DNA of 64,000 bases from Paenibacillus hemerocallicola (GTDB lineage: Bacteria > Bacillota > Bacilli > Paenibacillales > NBRC-103111): the NCBI RefSeq assembly GCF_006265175.1, contig NZ_VDCQ01000013.1:92175-156174 (forward strand), given 5' to 3'. Positions 35,694 to 44,807 of this stretch are shown here, one piece after another. Each line of letters opens with the position of its first letter. The stretch's first letter is position 1. A model generated the notes under the pieces. It ran no database searches and was not told the DNA's origin. It saw only the letters and a list, made by a program, of their open reading frames with translations. A program made the translations under genes and the position numbers.

Positions 35694-37436
35694 TTGTCTT
35701 TCGTAAGTCGATTAATGTGGTTTTTCAAAAAGCGATGGGGCTACTACGCTCTTGCGATCGGACTGATGGCGACCGTCAGCCTGCTGACGACCGTGCCGCC
35801 GAAGCTGATCGGAAATACGATCGACCATATCCGGGATGGCGACTTGACCGCATCCGGTTTAAGCGCGACAGTCGCCCTGCTAGTCGGGCTGTCGCTGCTG
35901 CTGTACGTCATGGTCTACGTCTGGATTACGACGCTGTTCGGCAATTCGGCGTTGATCGAGAAGCTGCTGCGGGGCAAGCTGCTGGCCCATTTGACGAAAA
36001 TGACTCCGGGCTTTTTCCAGCGGAACAGCACCGGGCAATTGATGGCCCTGGCGACGAACGACATTTTGGCGATCGGTCAAACGGCGGGATTCGGCGTCAT
36101 GACACTCGTAAATACGGTTGTCGGGGCGTCCGTCGTCATCGTGACGATGATTTCGGCAATCAGCTTCAAACTGATGTTGGCGGCGCTCGTTCCGCTGCCT
36201 TTTCTGGCCGTCGTCATCAGCAAGCTGGGCAAACAGGTGCGCAGCCGCTTCCTGGAAGCGCAGTCGTCCTTCGGTAAAATGAACGACCATGCGCTAGAGT
36301 CGATTTCCGGCATCCGCGTCATCCGTTCCTACGTGCAGGAGGAGCGCGATTTGAACGCGTTCGATGGCGTCGTGACGGACGTGATGAACAAAAACAAGCG
36401 GGTGGCGATTTTGAATGCGCTGTTTCAGCCGACCATCTCGTTCATCGTCGGCGTTAGCTATTCGATCGGCATCGGCTACGGCTCTTATATGGTGCTGAAC
36501 AGCGAAATTACGCTCGGACAGCTGATCTCGTTCAACATTTACCTCGGCATGCTCATCTGGCCGATGATTGCGTTCGGTGAATTCATTAATATCCTGCAGC
36601 GTGGTACCGCTTCGAGCGACCGTCTCGAAACGTCGCTTGGCGAGAAAACCGACGTGCCGGACACGGACGCCCCGATTGCGGTCGAAACTCCGACCCGGAT
36701 CGAGATGCGGAAGCTGGGCTTCGCATACCCGACCGCGGCGCAGCCGAGCTTGGCCGATATTTCGTTCGTTCTGGAGCGGGGCGAGACGCTCGGCATTGTT
36801 GGCAAAACGGGCAGCGGCAAAAGCACGCTGCTGAAGCAGCTGCTCCGTCAATACCCGGTTAAGACGGAAGCTTTGTTTATCGGTGATGTGCCGATCGAGC
36901 GCATCGAGTTGGAGCGGGTCAAGCGATGGATCGCGTACGTGCCGCAGGAGCATTTGCTGCTGTCCAAGTCGATACGCGACAATATCGCGCTCGGCAAGCC
37001 GGATGCGGCGCCGGAGGAAATCGCGGAGGCGGTGAGGCTGGCTTCCTTCGCGGACGATATCGCGGCGATGCCCGAAGGTCTCGAGACGGTCGTCGGGGAG
37101 CGGGGCGTCATGCTGTCGGGCGGGCAAAAGCAGCGGCTCGCGATCGCCCGGGCGCTCATCGTCGACTCGGATATTTTGTTGCTGGACGATGCGCTGTCCG
37201 CCGTCGACGCCCGTACGGAAAGCCGCATTTTGCACAATATTCGCAGCGAGCGCGCGGGCAAGACGACACTCATCGCCACGCATCGCCTGTCCGCCGTCAG
37301 CCACGCGAATTGGATTATCGTCCTGAACGAAGGGCGGATTCAGGAGGCGGGCACTCACGATCAGCTTATGCTTCTGGGCGGCTGGTACAAGGAACAGTGG
37401 GACCGCCAGCAAATGGAATCGAGCCTGGACCAATGA
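35694..37436 (+). CDS. ABC exporter half-transporter with degenerate catalytic site (BmrC/YheI-like)
   Basis: A 580-residue protein with six predicted membrane helices (~1-310) and an ATPase domain (~335-575). Walker A is GKTGSGKST (370-378), signature LSGGQ (474-478), Walker B ends LLLDD, with Asp499 where the catalytic Glu is expected. That substitution marks the degenerate partner of heterodimeric exporters such as BmrCD. Substrate is likely a drug, toxin or peptide. The TTG at 35694 follows GGAGAGGTGA. The partner gene begins 13 bp after its stop. Confidence 0.9.
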   Translation: MSFVSRLMWFFKKRWGYYALAIGLMATVSLLTTVPPKLIGNTIDHIRDGDLTASGLSATVALLVGLSLLLYVMVYVWITTLFGNSALIEKLLRGKLLAHLTKMTPGFFQRNSTGQLMALATNDILAIGQTAGFGVMTLVNTVVGASVVIVTMISAISFKLMLAALVPLPFLAVVISKLGKQVRSRFLEAQSSFGKMNDHALESISGIRVIRSYVQEERDLNAFDGVVTDVMNKNKRVAILNALFQPTISFIVGVSYSIGIGYGSYMVLNSEITLGQLISFNIYLGMLIWPMIAFGEFINILQRGTASSDRLETSLGEKTDVPDTDAPIAVETPTRIEMRKLGFAYPTAAQPSLADISFVLERGETLGIVGKTGSGKSTLLKQLLRQYPVKTEALFIGDVPIERIELERVKRWIAYVPQEHLLLSKSIRDNIALGKPDAAPEEIAEAVRLASFADDIAAMPEGLETVVGERGVMLSGGQKQRLAIARALIVDSDILLLDDALSAVDARTESRILHNIRSERAGKTTLIATHRLSAVSHANWIIVLNEGRIQEAGTHDQLMLLGGWYKEQWDRQQMESSLDQ

Positions 37437-37449
37437 AAGGAGCCGTATC

Positions 37450-39267
37450 ATGCCGAAGCCATCCACGACGAGAAGACTGATCGGGTACGCGCTTGTCTAT
37501 AAATTCAGAATTATCGGCGCGCTTCTCGTGTTGTGCTTTGCCGTTGGCGCCGAGCTGGGCGGACCGTATATTACGAAAACGATCATCGACCGGCATTTGT
37601 CCGGCAGCGCCGGCGACCTGTCCTCCGTATTCGGACTCATCGCGTTGTACATGGCGCTGCTTCTGGCTGCCGGGATCGGCAACTTTTCGCAGGCGTTCAT
37701 CTTGCAATCGACGGCGCTGCGCATTATCAAAAACATCCGCATGGACTTGATGAAGCACATCCAGCGCATTCCTCTGCGCTATTTCGACAATACGCCGATC
37801 GGGCAAGTCGTTTCACGTATCGCCAACGATACGGAGGCGGTTCGCGACTTGTTCATGAGCTTCATGGCGACGTTCGTCGTCAGCTTCGTGCAGCTGCTCG
37901 GCATTTACGTCGCCTTGTTCCTCCTGGACGTGCGGCTCGCCCTGTTTTGTCTGCTGCTGCCGCCGTTGTTCGCGCTCATTATGGCCATCCATCTGAAATA
38001 TTCGAAGGTGTTCATTTCGATTATGCGCGCCAGGCTCAGCGACATGAACGCGATGATCAACGAGTCGATTACGGTCATGCCGATTATTCAGGCGTTTCGC
38101 CGGGAGAAGACGACGCTGGACGAATTCGAGACGCTGAACAACGACCGCTATGTGAACCAAATCAAGCAGTTCCGCATCTTTTCGCTCTCCTCGCGCAATA
38201 TCGTAGGGACGATAGGCAGCCTCGTGACGGCCGCGGTTGTCTGGTATTTCGGCCGGGAGTCGCTGCAAACGGCGATTTCGTTCGGCGTGTTTTATGCGTT
38301 TATCGACTATTTGGGACGTATTTTTCAGCCGATAATCGGTATTTTCGACCAGTTGACGAATGCACAGCGGGCGTTCGTGTCCGCCGATAAAGTGTTCGCG
38401 ATCATGGATATCGACGGCGCGGAAGTCGAGCGAGTGGAAGGGGCTCACCGCCCCGAAGGCAACGTGAAGTTCGACAACGTGACGTTCGCGTACAAGGAAG
38501 GCGAGCCCGTCTTGAAGCGGATTTCGTTCGAAGCCCGCAAAGGGGAAACGATCGCGCTCGTCGGGCATACCGGTTCGGGCAAAAGCTCCATCATGAACTT
38601 GCTGCTCGGCTTCTACGAGCCGGGCGAAGGGAGTATTACTATCGACGGGCGCGACATCGCGGCGATGTCCAAGCAGGAGCTGCGCAAGCATATGGGCATC
38701 GTGCTGCAGGACCCGTATTTGTTCGCCGGGGACATCAAGTTTAACGTGAGCCTGTACAATCCGGACATTACGCTGGACAAAGTGAAGCAATCGCTCCAAG
38801 ACGTTGGGGCGGCGCCGTTTGTCGAACGGCTGCCCGGCGGCTATGACGAGCCGGTGATCGAGCGGGGAAGCACGCTGTCGTCCGGCCAGCGGCAGCTCAT
38901 TTCGTTCGCCCGGGCGCTTGCGTTCGATCCAGCAATCCTCATTTTGGACGAAGCGACGGCGAGTATCGACAGCGAAACGGAAGGGCTCATCCAGCGGGCG
39001 CTGAAAGTCGTCAGTGAAGGCCGGACGACGCTCGTTATCGCGCACCGGTTGTCGACGATTCGCGACGCCGATCAAATTCTCGTGTTGCACCGTGGCGAAA
39101 TCGTCGAACGGGGCAACCACGAGGAGCTGATGAAGCTCGAGGGCCGGTATTACAAAATGTATCAGCTGCAAAAAGGAGAGCGCGCGCCACAGCAGGCGTT
39201 CGCCCCGGACGCCGCGTCTGGAGGGGCAGCCGAGGCGGTTCAGGTTCAGCCGGCCAGGTCGCAATAA
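37450..39267 (+). CDS. ABC exporter half-transporter with intact catalytic site (BmrD/YheH-like)
   Basis: A 605-residue partner of the preceding protein: six membrane helices (~10-310) and an ATPase domain with Walker A GHTGSGKSS (372-380), signature LSSGQRQL and Walker B ILDE with catalytic Glu501. Together the two proteins should form one canonical and one degenerate ATP site. The C-terminal tail (~575-605) is Ala/Pro/Gln-rich and probably unstructured. ATG 37450 follows AAAGGAG. The regulator of this operon is not visible nearby. Confidence 0.9.
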   Translation: MPKPSTTRRLIGYALVYKFRIIGALLVLCFAVGAELGGPYITKTIIDRHLSGSAGDLSSVFGLIALYMALLLAAGIGNFSQAFILQSTALRIIKNIRMDLMKHIQRIPLRYFDNTPIGQVVSRIANDTEAVRDLFMSFMATFVVSFVQLLGIYVALFLLDVRLALFCLLLPPLFALIMAIHLKYSKVFISIMRARLSDMNAMINESITVMPIIQAFRREKTTLDEFETLNNDRYVNQIKQFRIFSLSSRNIVGTIGSLVTAAVVWYFGRESLQTAISFGVFYAFIDYLGRIFQPIIGIFDQLTNAQRAFVSADKVFAIMDIDGAEVERVEGAHRPEGNVKFDNVTFAYKEGEPVLKRISFEARKGETIALVGHTGSGKSSIMNLLLGFYEPGEGSITIDGRDIAAMSKQELRKHMGIVLQDPYLFAGDIKFNVSLYNPDITLDKVKQSLQDVGAAPFVERLPGGYDEPVIERGSTLSSGQRQLISFARALAFDPAILILDEATASIDSETEGLIQRALKVVSEGRTTLVIAHRLSTIRDADQILVLHRGEIVERGNHEELMKLEGRYYKMYQLQKGERAPQQAFAPDAASGGAAEAVQVQPARSQ

Positions 39268-39350
39268 AGTTGGTTGGTTCCGGCAACGGCTCATCGGCGC
39301 GGGTATAGAAACGGTGAATCGCCCGAGGGACGAAATACGTTTGGTTCCTT

Positions 39351-39450
39351 AGGCGCGATCAAAAAATAATAGACCAATTGGTTGTCCGAAAAAAGCGTAG
39401 CGACACGAATAATCGGACAACATGAGGTTCGCCATTTTTTGAGCGCGCCT
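39351..39450. repeat. 100-bp nested inverted-repeat element
   Basis: The outer arms AGGCGCGATCAAAAAAT (39351-39367) and ATTTTTTGAGCGCGCCT (39434-39450) match in inverse orientation with one mismatch, and the inner arms GTTGTCCGA / TCGGACAAC (39381-39389, 39413-39421) are perfect. No coding sequence is inside. It may be a miniature mobile element or a structured RNA tail of the exporter transcript. Confidence 0.55.
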
Positions 39451-39509
39451 TATTCGGATATGTTCTTGTCTTTGAAAAATATATGTTCAAATCCTCCGAC
39501 AGCCAGCAC

Positions 39510-39570
39510 GTCGAGGGACGAGAACTTGAATGTTTAGGAGTCCGCGTAAACTGCGGACTTTTTGTTTTTA
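39510..39570 (+). terminator. Terminator with a conserved leader, also found at 63556
   Basis: GTCCGC / GCGGAC (39540-39545, 39553-39558) followed by TTTTTGTTTTT is a classic terminator. The 30 bp before it (GTCGAGGGACGAGAACTTGA, then ATGTTTAGGA) recur almost identically before the terminator at 63585-63614, so this is a duplicated element and not a chance stem. Confidence 0.8.
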
Positions 39571-39595
39571 GTTAGGATACGGATTCTTGTTCTGA

Positions 39596-39808
39596 TACGT
39601 GGGCAAAAGTCTATTATTGCCAATTACTGTCTACATGTACGAGGTTACGGACAAGCAAGTCGTGAAACCGACCGACGTACATGTGGTCGAGCCGGTACCC
39701 GGCAGGACGATGTTGACTTTAATCACCTGCCATCCGTTTCGTTCCAACAAACAAAGGCTGATCGTTTCAGCGGAAAGAGTGGATATAACTCCAGTGAAAA
39801 CAACTTGA
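39596..39808 (+). pseudogene. Sortase C-terminal relic
   Basis: The frame spells YEVTDKQVVKPTDVHVVEP then TMLTLITCHPFRSNKQRLIV, the last strands of a class D-type sortase with the catalytic Cys (LITCHPF) and a later Arg. The N-terminal half with the catalytic His is missing, the frame is closed by a stop just before 39596, and part of the preceding sequence seems shifted into another frame. It is therefore a dead remnant of a cell-wall anchoring transpeptidase. Confidence 0.7.
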
Positions 39809-39943
39809 ACATGCATCGCGATAAAAACGGGAAACTTGAAAGCCGATCCAGATGCAGGCGTGTAGTCGCTGCTGGAAGCGGTTTTTTAAGCTGTTATGCA
39901 ATCATGAATAAAATGAATTTTAATTTCATATTACAATAATATA

Positions 39944-39972
39944 TTGCAATTAATAAAGTTGGATAATATAAT
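39944..39972 (+). promoter_or_regulatory. SigA-type promoter with a long leader before the lipoprotein gene
   Basis: TTGCAA (39944-39949) and TATAAT (39967-39972) with a 17-bp spacer. The next start codon is at 40251, leaving a leader of about 270 bases. In that leader the palindrome TACATGTA occurs at 40008-40015 and 40102-40109, a possible regulator site. Nothing else is recognisable in 39809-40250. Confidence 0.6.
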
Positions 39973-40250
39973 GTGGTTGTTAATCAAGTTATCAAGTCGG
40001 CTGATTTTACATGTACAGTAATCGAATTCTTACCTGCTGCGACGCGAATGTGAACGTTTCACCCGTCTCCGTCGAACGCTGACGCGGCATTCCTGGATTT
40101 GTACATGTAGGAGTGAAGGGGAGGATCAAGATGTAATCGCATACAATTTTGAGGGAATTGAGAAAGAGCTTCTCGTGTGAGAAGTCCGGGAGACCTGTGC
40201 TGTTACGATGGAACCATTTATTTTGGCGATTACTTTGGAGGGGAAATGTA

Positions 40251-41585
40251 ATGGTTAGTAAAAAGAGCTATTTTATAAGTTTGGTTTCGACCGCATTGAT
40301 TTCTGCAAGTATATTATCCGGGTGTGGAGGTGGAATGAATGAAAAACGGGATGCCAATGAACAAGACGATAAAGATTCGGATGTTAAGATGATCGATGAG
40401 TATACCGGTCCACCGGTTGAACTTCTCTTTTTGGATGCAAATACAGGAATTACAGAAGAAAAATTCGAGGAACACTTTGTCAAACCCGTTAAAGCCAAAC
40501 ATCCTACGATTAGTCTAAAGCTGCTAAAAGTAACGAGCCCTGCAAAAGATGATATTGAAGCTTTAATCGCGGCCGGAACGATCCCGGATATAGTCGCAGA
40601 TAGTAATACGGGCTTGAATAAATATTTGGACATTGATTATGCCGAGGATTTAAATCCTATGATTAAAAAATTCAATGTCGATCTTACTCGATTTGAACCG
40701 GCTATAGTCGAAACTCTACAAGGGTTAGGTCGAAAGAAGGGGATCTATGGTTTGCCTTTCGGCATGAATTATGGATCTTTGCTATATAACAAGGATATAT
40801 TCGACAAATTCGGTGTCAGGTATCCTGATGACGTCATTACGTGGGATACGTTTATCGAACTAACCAACAAATTGACCCGCAAGGATGGGGAAGTTCAATA
40901 TATTGGCAGTGCAGCTCCTACTCCAGTTAATTGGTTAAGGCAGTATGGAGCATCTAATTTCGATGAAAAAGATGAAAAGGCTGTACTCACTGATGATAAA
41001 CATAAGTATGTCTATTCATTACAAGAGAAACTGTTTCATATTCCCGGGTTTATCAATGGTAATATTTGGCGCCCTACGAACATGGCTGGAGGTACGATTG
41101 CTATGCAGGCGGGCTGGATTATGGCGACCACAAATCTTGTTAGTGCCGGCCCCCCATTCGATTGGGATCTATCTGCTTATCCGGTATTCAAGGAGAACCC
41201 CAATTATGGAAACTCTGTAGACTTCCCTATGCTCATTGTTTCTAAGGCGAGTAAACATAAGGAAGCGGCATACCGGGTATTGATGACGATGATTTCCGAT
41301 GAAGTACAGCAGCGGCTCAACAAAAGTGGTCAGATTACGGCATTAAAAGATCAGAGCTTGAAAATGACCTATGCGCAGGATTCCCAAATCTATAATGGTA
41401 AAAATTTGCAAGCTATTTTCAAAGTATCCCCTGCTCCGTTACCTGATTACTCCAGATGGAAATCTGCAACGGATACATTTATAAATGCAGTCGCTCAGGA
41501 AATGGCTTTACAGAAGAAGGATATGAATACCGCATTGCGTGAACAGGAAGAAAGGGCCAATAAAGCCATGCAAGAACTGAAATGA
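40251..41585 (+). CDS. ABC transporter solute-binding lipoprotein
   Basis: A 444-residue solute-binding protein with lipobox LSGC (lipidated Cys at about 25). Paralogue signatures: LLYNKDIFDKFGVRYPDD, ITWDTFIELTNKLTRKDG and C-terminal MNTALREQEERANKAMQEL. ATG 40251 follows TTTGGAGGGG. The gene is noticeably AT-richer than most of the window, as is the beta-helix gene 49 bp downstream, so the pair looks like one unit with its own history. No permease genes are near. The ligand is presumably a product of the neighbouring beta-helix protein (inference). Confidence 0.9.
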   Translation: MVSKKSYFISLVSTALISASILSGCGGGMNEKRDANEQDDKDSDVKMIDEYTGPPVELLFLDANTGITEEKFEEHFVKPVKAKHPTISLKLLKVTSPAKDDIEALIAAGTIPDIVADSNTGLNKYLDIDYAEDLNPMIKKFNVDLTRFEPAIVETLQGLGRKKGIYGLPFGMNYGSLLYNKDIFDKFGVRYPDDVITWDTFIELTNKLTRKDGEVQYIGSAAPTPVNWLRQYGASNFDEKDEKAVLTDDKHKYVYSLQEKLFHIPGFINGNIWRPTNMAGGTIAMQAGWIMATTNLVSAGPPFDWDLSAYPVFKENPNYGNSVDFPMLIVSKASKHKEAAYRVLMTMISDEVQQRLNKSGQITALKDQSLKMTYAQDSQIYNGKNLQAIFKVSPAPLPDYSRWKSATDTFINAVAQEMALQKKDMNTALREQEERANKAMQELK

Positions 41586-41634
41586 TGGCGGATAAATCCT
41601 GAGATGGATGAGCGAAAGGAAGGGGTATAAAAAA

Positions 41635-43635
41635 ATGAAGCAGTTGAGCAGAAGAAAGTTATTGAGTGCCGCCGGTACGGCCGCTGTTGCGGGAATTTTA
41701 TTTCCCCAAAGTGTCAAGGGACTGACCGGCCATGCCAATACGGTGACGGGCGATGTATATGGGAATCAGGAATGTGAGCAGCAATGTTCCGAGCTGCTGG
41801 CACTAACTGTTCGCGAGTTTAAGGAAAGAGGAGTAAATTTCAAAAGTCTCGGTGCTGTCGATGATGGAATAACAGATAATAGCGCTATTCTCAATCAAGC
41901 TTTAATAGATCATGTGCATGTATTCGTTCCGCCCGGACAGTTTGTGGTTAAAAATATGGACATTCCATCCGGTTCGATAATTAGCGGAATACAGGGTTTA
42001 AGTGTTCTAAAAGCAATAAAGTACAATGATGTTGGACAATATGTGGATACGCTATTTGATATTCAGAGTAAAGAAAATATTATGTTCAAAGGGATTACTT
42101 TTGATGGTGGAATTACTTCATCGGCTTATGTAGCAACAGACGATAAAACGAAAGTCCGGAATCTGTTGAGGTTCAGACAAAGCAAAAATATCAGATTTGA
42201 AAACTGTACATTCACCCGTTTTGTCAGTAACACCATCAATGCGGGCGTAAGGGTACCGGGAGACTTTGTTCGTTGGCATTTAGCCGCATTTGAACAATGT
42301 GATGGAGTGCATTTTGAAGGCGGTCAATTCGTCAATTCATACTTGGAAGGCATTACCGGATACAAGACGAAAAATCTGACTTTCGATAAGTTCTTTTCCC
42401 AAAACACGCGAGTATCAACGCCAATCAATGCATGGTATTGCGATGGATTTGTGCTTTCCAATTCAGATATTCGGGAAGATGTCAACAGGGGAAGCAATGC
42501 AGGCAGTGTACTGAACATCTACTCGAAAAATGTCAGAATACAAAACAATATCATTCAAGGCGGTACATCTATCGATTTTGGAAACGAAGCAAAAGACATT
42601 ACGTTGGGCGGGTTGTTTGTACAAGAAAATGTGTTGTTTGAAAACAACAATGTAACCGGTTGCATTAACGTGATCGGTCCGGATGATGCACACCAGCTTA
42701 ACAGAAATGTTAAAATACGCAATAATTTTATCAATGCGACAGGATTCTCAAGGGGAATCAATACAGGGAATTGTGAAGATGTAACGATCGAAGGGAACAC
42801 GATTATCGGAGCAGATGTTACATTTGCTTATTCTCTGAATCGAATAGACAGGCTCAGAATAATCAACAATGTTGTAGTCGATTCTTATAAAATATGCAGA
42901 TTTGTCGTTGTCGGGAAAGATATGAAAGATGTTGAGATTCGAGATAATAAAGCAATCACACGAGCACTTTATGACATAGGCGGAAACGGTGGATTTGTAG
43001 TATTTTCAAATAGCACAAACACGACAGGAGCAGAAGTTGTCGAAAATATTAACATTTATAACAACAATGTAAAAGCATCCGGCTCATGGGTTTACACGTA
43101 TCAGACAGGAACGAATCGATTCCAAATTAAAAATATGAAAATTGAAGGAAATACATTCAATAGTCTTGATGGCGGAACGTGCGAAAGAAGTTTATCGCCA
43201 CTTTATGTTGATGGATTGATCATAAGGAAAAACAGAATGGTTAATTCGCAAAAAGGAAATACATTTTCTGTTTGTTCCGATATCAAGCTCGAAGAAAATG
43301 AAATGAATTTAGTTCAGTTAACAAGCGTGTCTTATTTGTACGATTTCAGGGATAGTTGTACGGGTTTTGTCGAAGCAACCAAAAACAAATTGGTAACAGG
43401 TACTGCGACATCTCATTTTATTATTAGAAACGGTGCGTCGATAAATACAATTAGAACACAAGGAAATGTTCCGGACACGTATGCAGAAGCATTTAAGCCT
43501 TCCCATTTTGGCCCAACCGCCAATCGCCCTAGTGATCCTAAGGAAGTAGGGTTTACCTATTTCGATACGACTCTGAATAAACCTATTTCGTGGAATGCTA
43601 CATCGTGGGTAGATTCAACAGGAACAGTTGTTTAA
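41635..43635 (+). CDS. Tat-exported right-handed beta-helix protein
   Basis: A 666-residue protein starting MKQLSRRKLLSAAGTA, a twin-arginine signal peptide with cleavage near residue 30. After a short DVYGN segment also seen in the protein at 44808, residues ~60-560 form a pectate-lyase-like beta-helix: FKSLGAVDDGITDNSAILNQ (the DDG...DNS start typical of the fold), then many Asn-ended turns (IRNNFINATG, IEGNTIIGAD, IYNNNVKASG). The C-terminal ~40 residues (RPSDPKEVGFTYFDTTLNKP) resemble a tail-spike-type closing module. ATG 41635 follows GAAAGGAAGGGG. Catalytic residues cannot be assigned by eye. Confidence 0.85.
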   Translation: MKQLSRRKLLSAAGTAAVAGILFPQSVKGLTGHANTVTGDVYGNQECEQQCSELLALTVREFKERGVNFKSLGAVDDGITDNSAILNQALIDHVHVFVPPGQFVVKNMDIPSGSIISGIQGLSVLKAIKYNDVGQYVDTLFDIQSKENIMFKGITFDGGITSSAYVATDDKTKVRNLLRFRQSKNIRFENCTFTRFVSNTINAGVRVPGDFVRWHLAAFEQCDGVHFEGGQFVNSYLEGITGYKTKNLTFDKFFSQNTRVSTPINAWYCDGFVLSNSDIREDVNRGSNAGSVLNIYSKNVRIQNNIIQGGTSIDFGNEAKDITLGGLFVQENVLFENNNVTGCINVIGPDDAHQLNRNVKIRNNFINATGFSRGINTGNCEDVTIEGNTIIGADVTFAYSLNRIDRLRIINNVVVDSYKICRFVVVGKDMKDVEIRDNKAITRALYDIGGNGGFVVFSNSTNTTGAEVVENINIYNNNVKASGSWVYTYQTGTNRFQIKNMKIEGNTFNSLDGGTCERSLSPLYVDGLIIRKNRMVNSQKGNTFSVCSDIKLEENEMNLVQLTSVSYLYDFRDSCTGFVEATKNKLVTGTATSHFIIRNGASINTIRTQGNVPDTYAEAFKPSHFGPTANRPSDPKEVGFTYFDTTLNKPISWNATSWVDSTGTVV

Positions 43636-43971
43636 TTCGTCGTTTCTAATGACAGGCGATCTCCACGTTCTAAGGAATTAGCAGTTTGTTATATCGCCGC
43701 GGGAAATGACCATGGCTGCCGTATCGCTAGCCGATTCGCGTGCCCGTCTGTCCTTCTTCGCGGTGATTTCCTCTTGTTGTCGATGCCGCCTCGTACACCT
43801 TTCCTTCCGCTTCGAGCATGACTGTGGCTTTCCGCATTCGGACATTCAGTTTATACTCGCCTCCTTCGGCTCGCCTCGGCCCGAGTCCTGTAGATGAGTT
43901 TCTCGAACGATACTTGGGAGTAAGATGGCTCATGCCCGGACCCTAGAGAGGATGTCCCTCAGCATGCGAAT
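43636..43971. other. Gap without a supported gene
   Basis: Both strands have open stretches (for example minus-strand 43727-43933) but no ribosome site, no recognised family and no stem-loop. The minus-strand reading YKLNVRMRKATVMLEAEGKV is protein-like and could be a relic. Confidence 0.3.
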
Positions 43972-44599
43972 TTGAGCGTTCCAATGGAAAGAGTGACCCA
44001 GGAGCCGACCTTTGTGTCGCGTCACATATTCAATCTGGATAATCCGAATATTCCCGGTCCGGGCCAAAACCAGTTTGCGGTGGATTGGGCGGAACGACCC
44101 GTCTGCTGTGGGATCCGTTCCAGGATGAAGATGCGCTCCTCCAAGAATGGTACGAACGGATGGTCGGACCGGCTGCGGCAGTCGATCTGAAGGCGTATGA
44201 CGATTATTGGGAACATTTTTGGACGGTGCGGATTCAGGATTCAGACTGGTTTTAAGATCGCAAGGATCTTGTTTATTTCAACTTTTTTTCAGGAGATTAT
44301 TTAGGTACGGCCACCAACCAGGACATGGCCCATAGCAGACAACTGCTCGAATCGGCCTTGGCCAAGGCCGTTACGGTGGAGCAGAAGGCGCGCGCTGAAC
44401 TGCTGCTGCGAGCCTTTGAATACTATGAAGCTTCTGCCTTGAGTTATTCGAAATCCGGAGTGAAGCCGACGAATAGTAGCGAAGCGTTGTCGGCAGGGAA
44501 GGAAATGAGGTATACGATGAGAGCAACAATGGGATCCGCAAGCCGCTTCGGTTGAAGATGTCCATCGATCCGTATACCAGGACCATCGCCATTCGCTAA
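43972..44599 (+). pseudogene. Relic of a DUF4838-type glycan-active protein
   Basis: Pieces in two or more frames give the C-terminal part of a large protein of the DUF4838/alpha-glucuronidase-like group: HIFNLDNPNIPGPGQNQFAV, LLWDPFQDEDALLQEWYERM, VDLKAYDDYWEHFWTVRIQD then a stop, KDLVYFNFFSGDYLGT, NQDMAHSRQLLESALAKAVT, RAELLLRAFEYYEASALSYS and finally a reading ending IDPYTRTIAIR at 44597-44599. Multiple breaks show it is dead. The family label is from memory of similar sequences and is moderate. It lies just upstream of the third beta-helix gene. Confidence 0.55.
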
Positions 44600-44807
44600 A
44601 CATTTGAGAAGTATTAGCTAGTTTTTCATTGGCCTCTTAACTGTGGCAAATGAGGTTCGGATTTTAATTATATAGGACTGTTTCGTTTGTATTTTAACGA
44701 GAAGTAAGATGGTATAGTACTGTTAACCCTTCATGAGAGGGAAATACAATGATGAAAGGGGAACAAAAGCGAGCTATTCATTCCAATTTCATAGGAGGAA
44801 TGTGATA

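Noticed and set aside
35694..39267. The ABC genes as importer permeases for the orphan binding proteins
   Set aside because: Both are exporter-type half-transporters with fused membrane and ATPase domains, not importer permeases.
37813..39294. Long open frame of 493 codons on the minus strand
   Set aside because: It is antisense to the ABC exporter gene whose Walker and signature motifs are clear; composition is Arg/His-rich and meaningless. The same holds for 36294-37466 minus.
39973..40250. Riboswitch in the long leader of the lipoprotein gene
   Set aside because: No recognised riboswitch core or terminator/antiterminator pair was seen; only the TACATGTA palindromes stand out.
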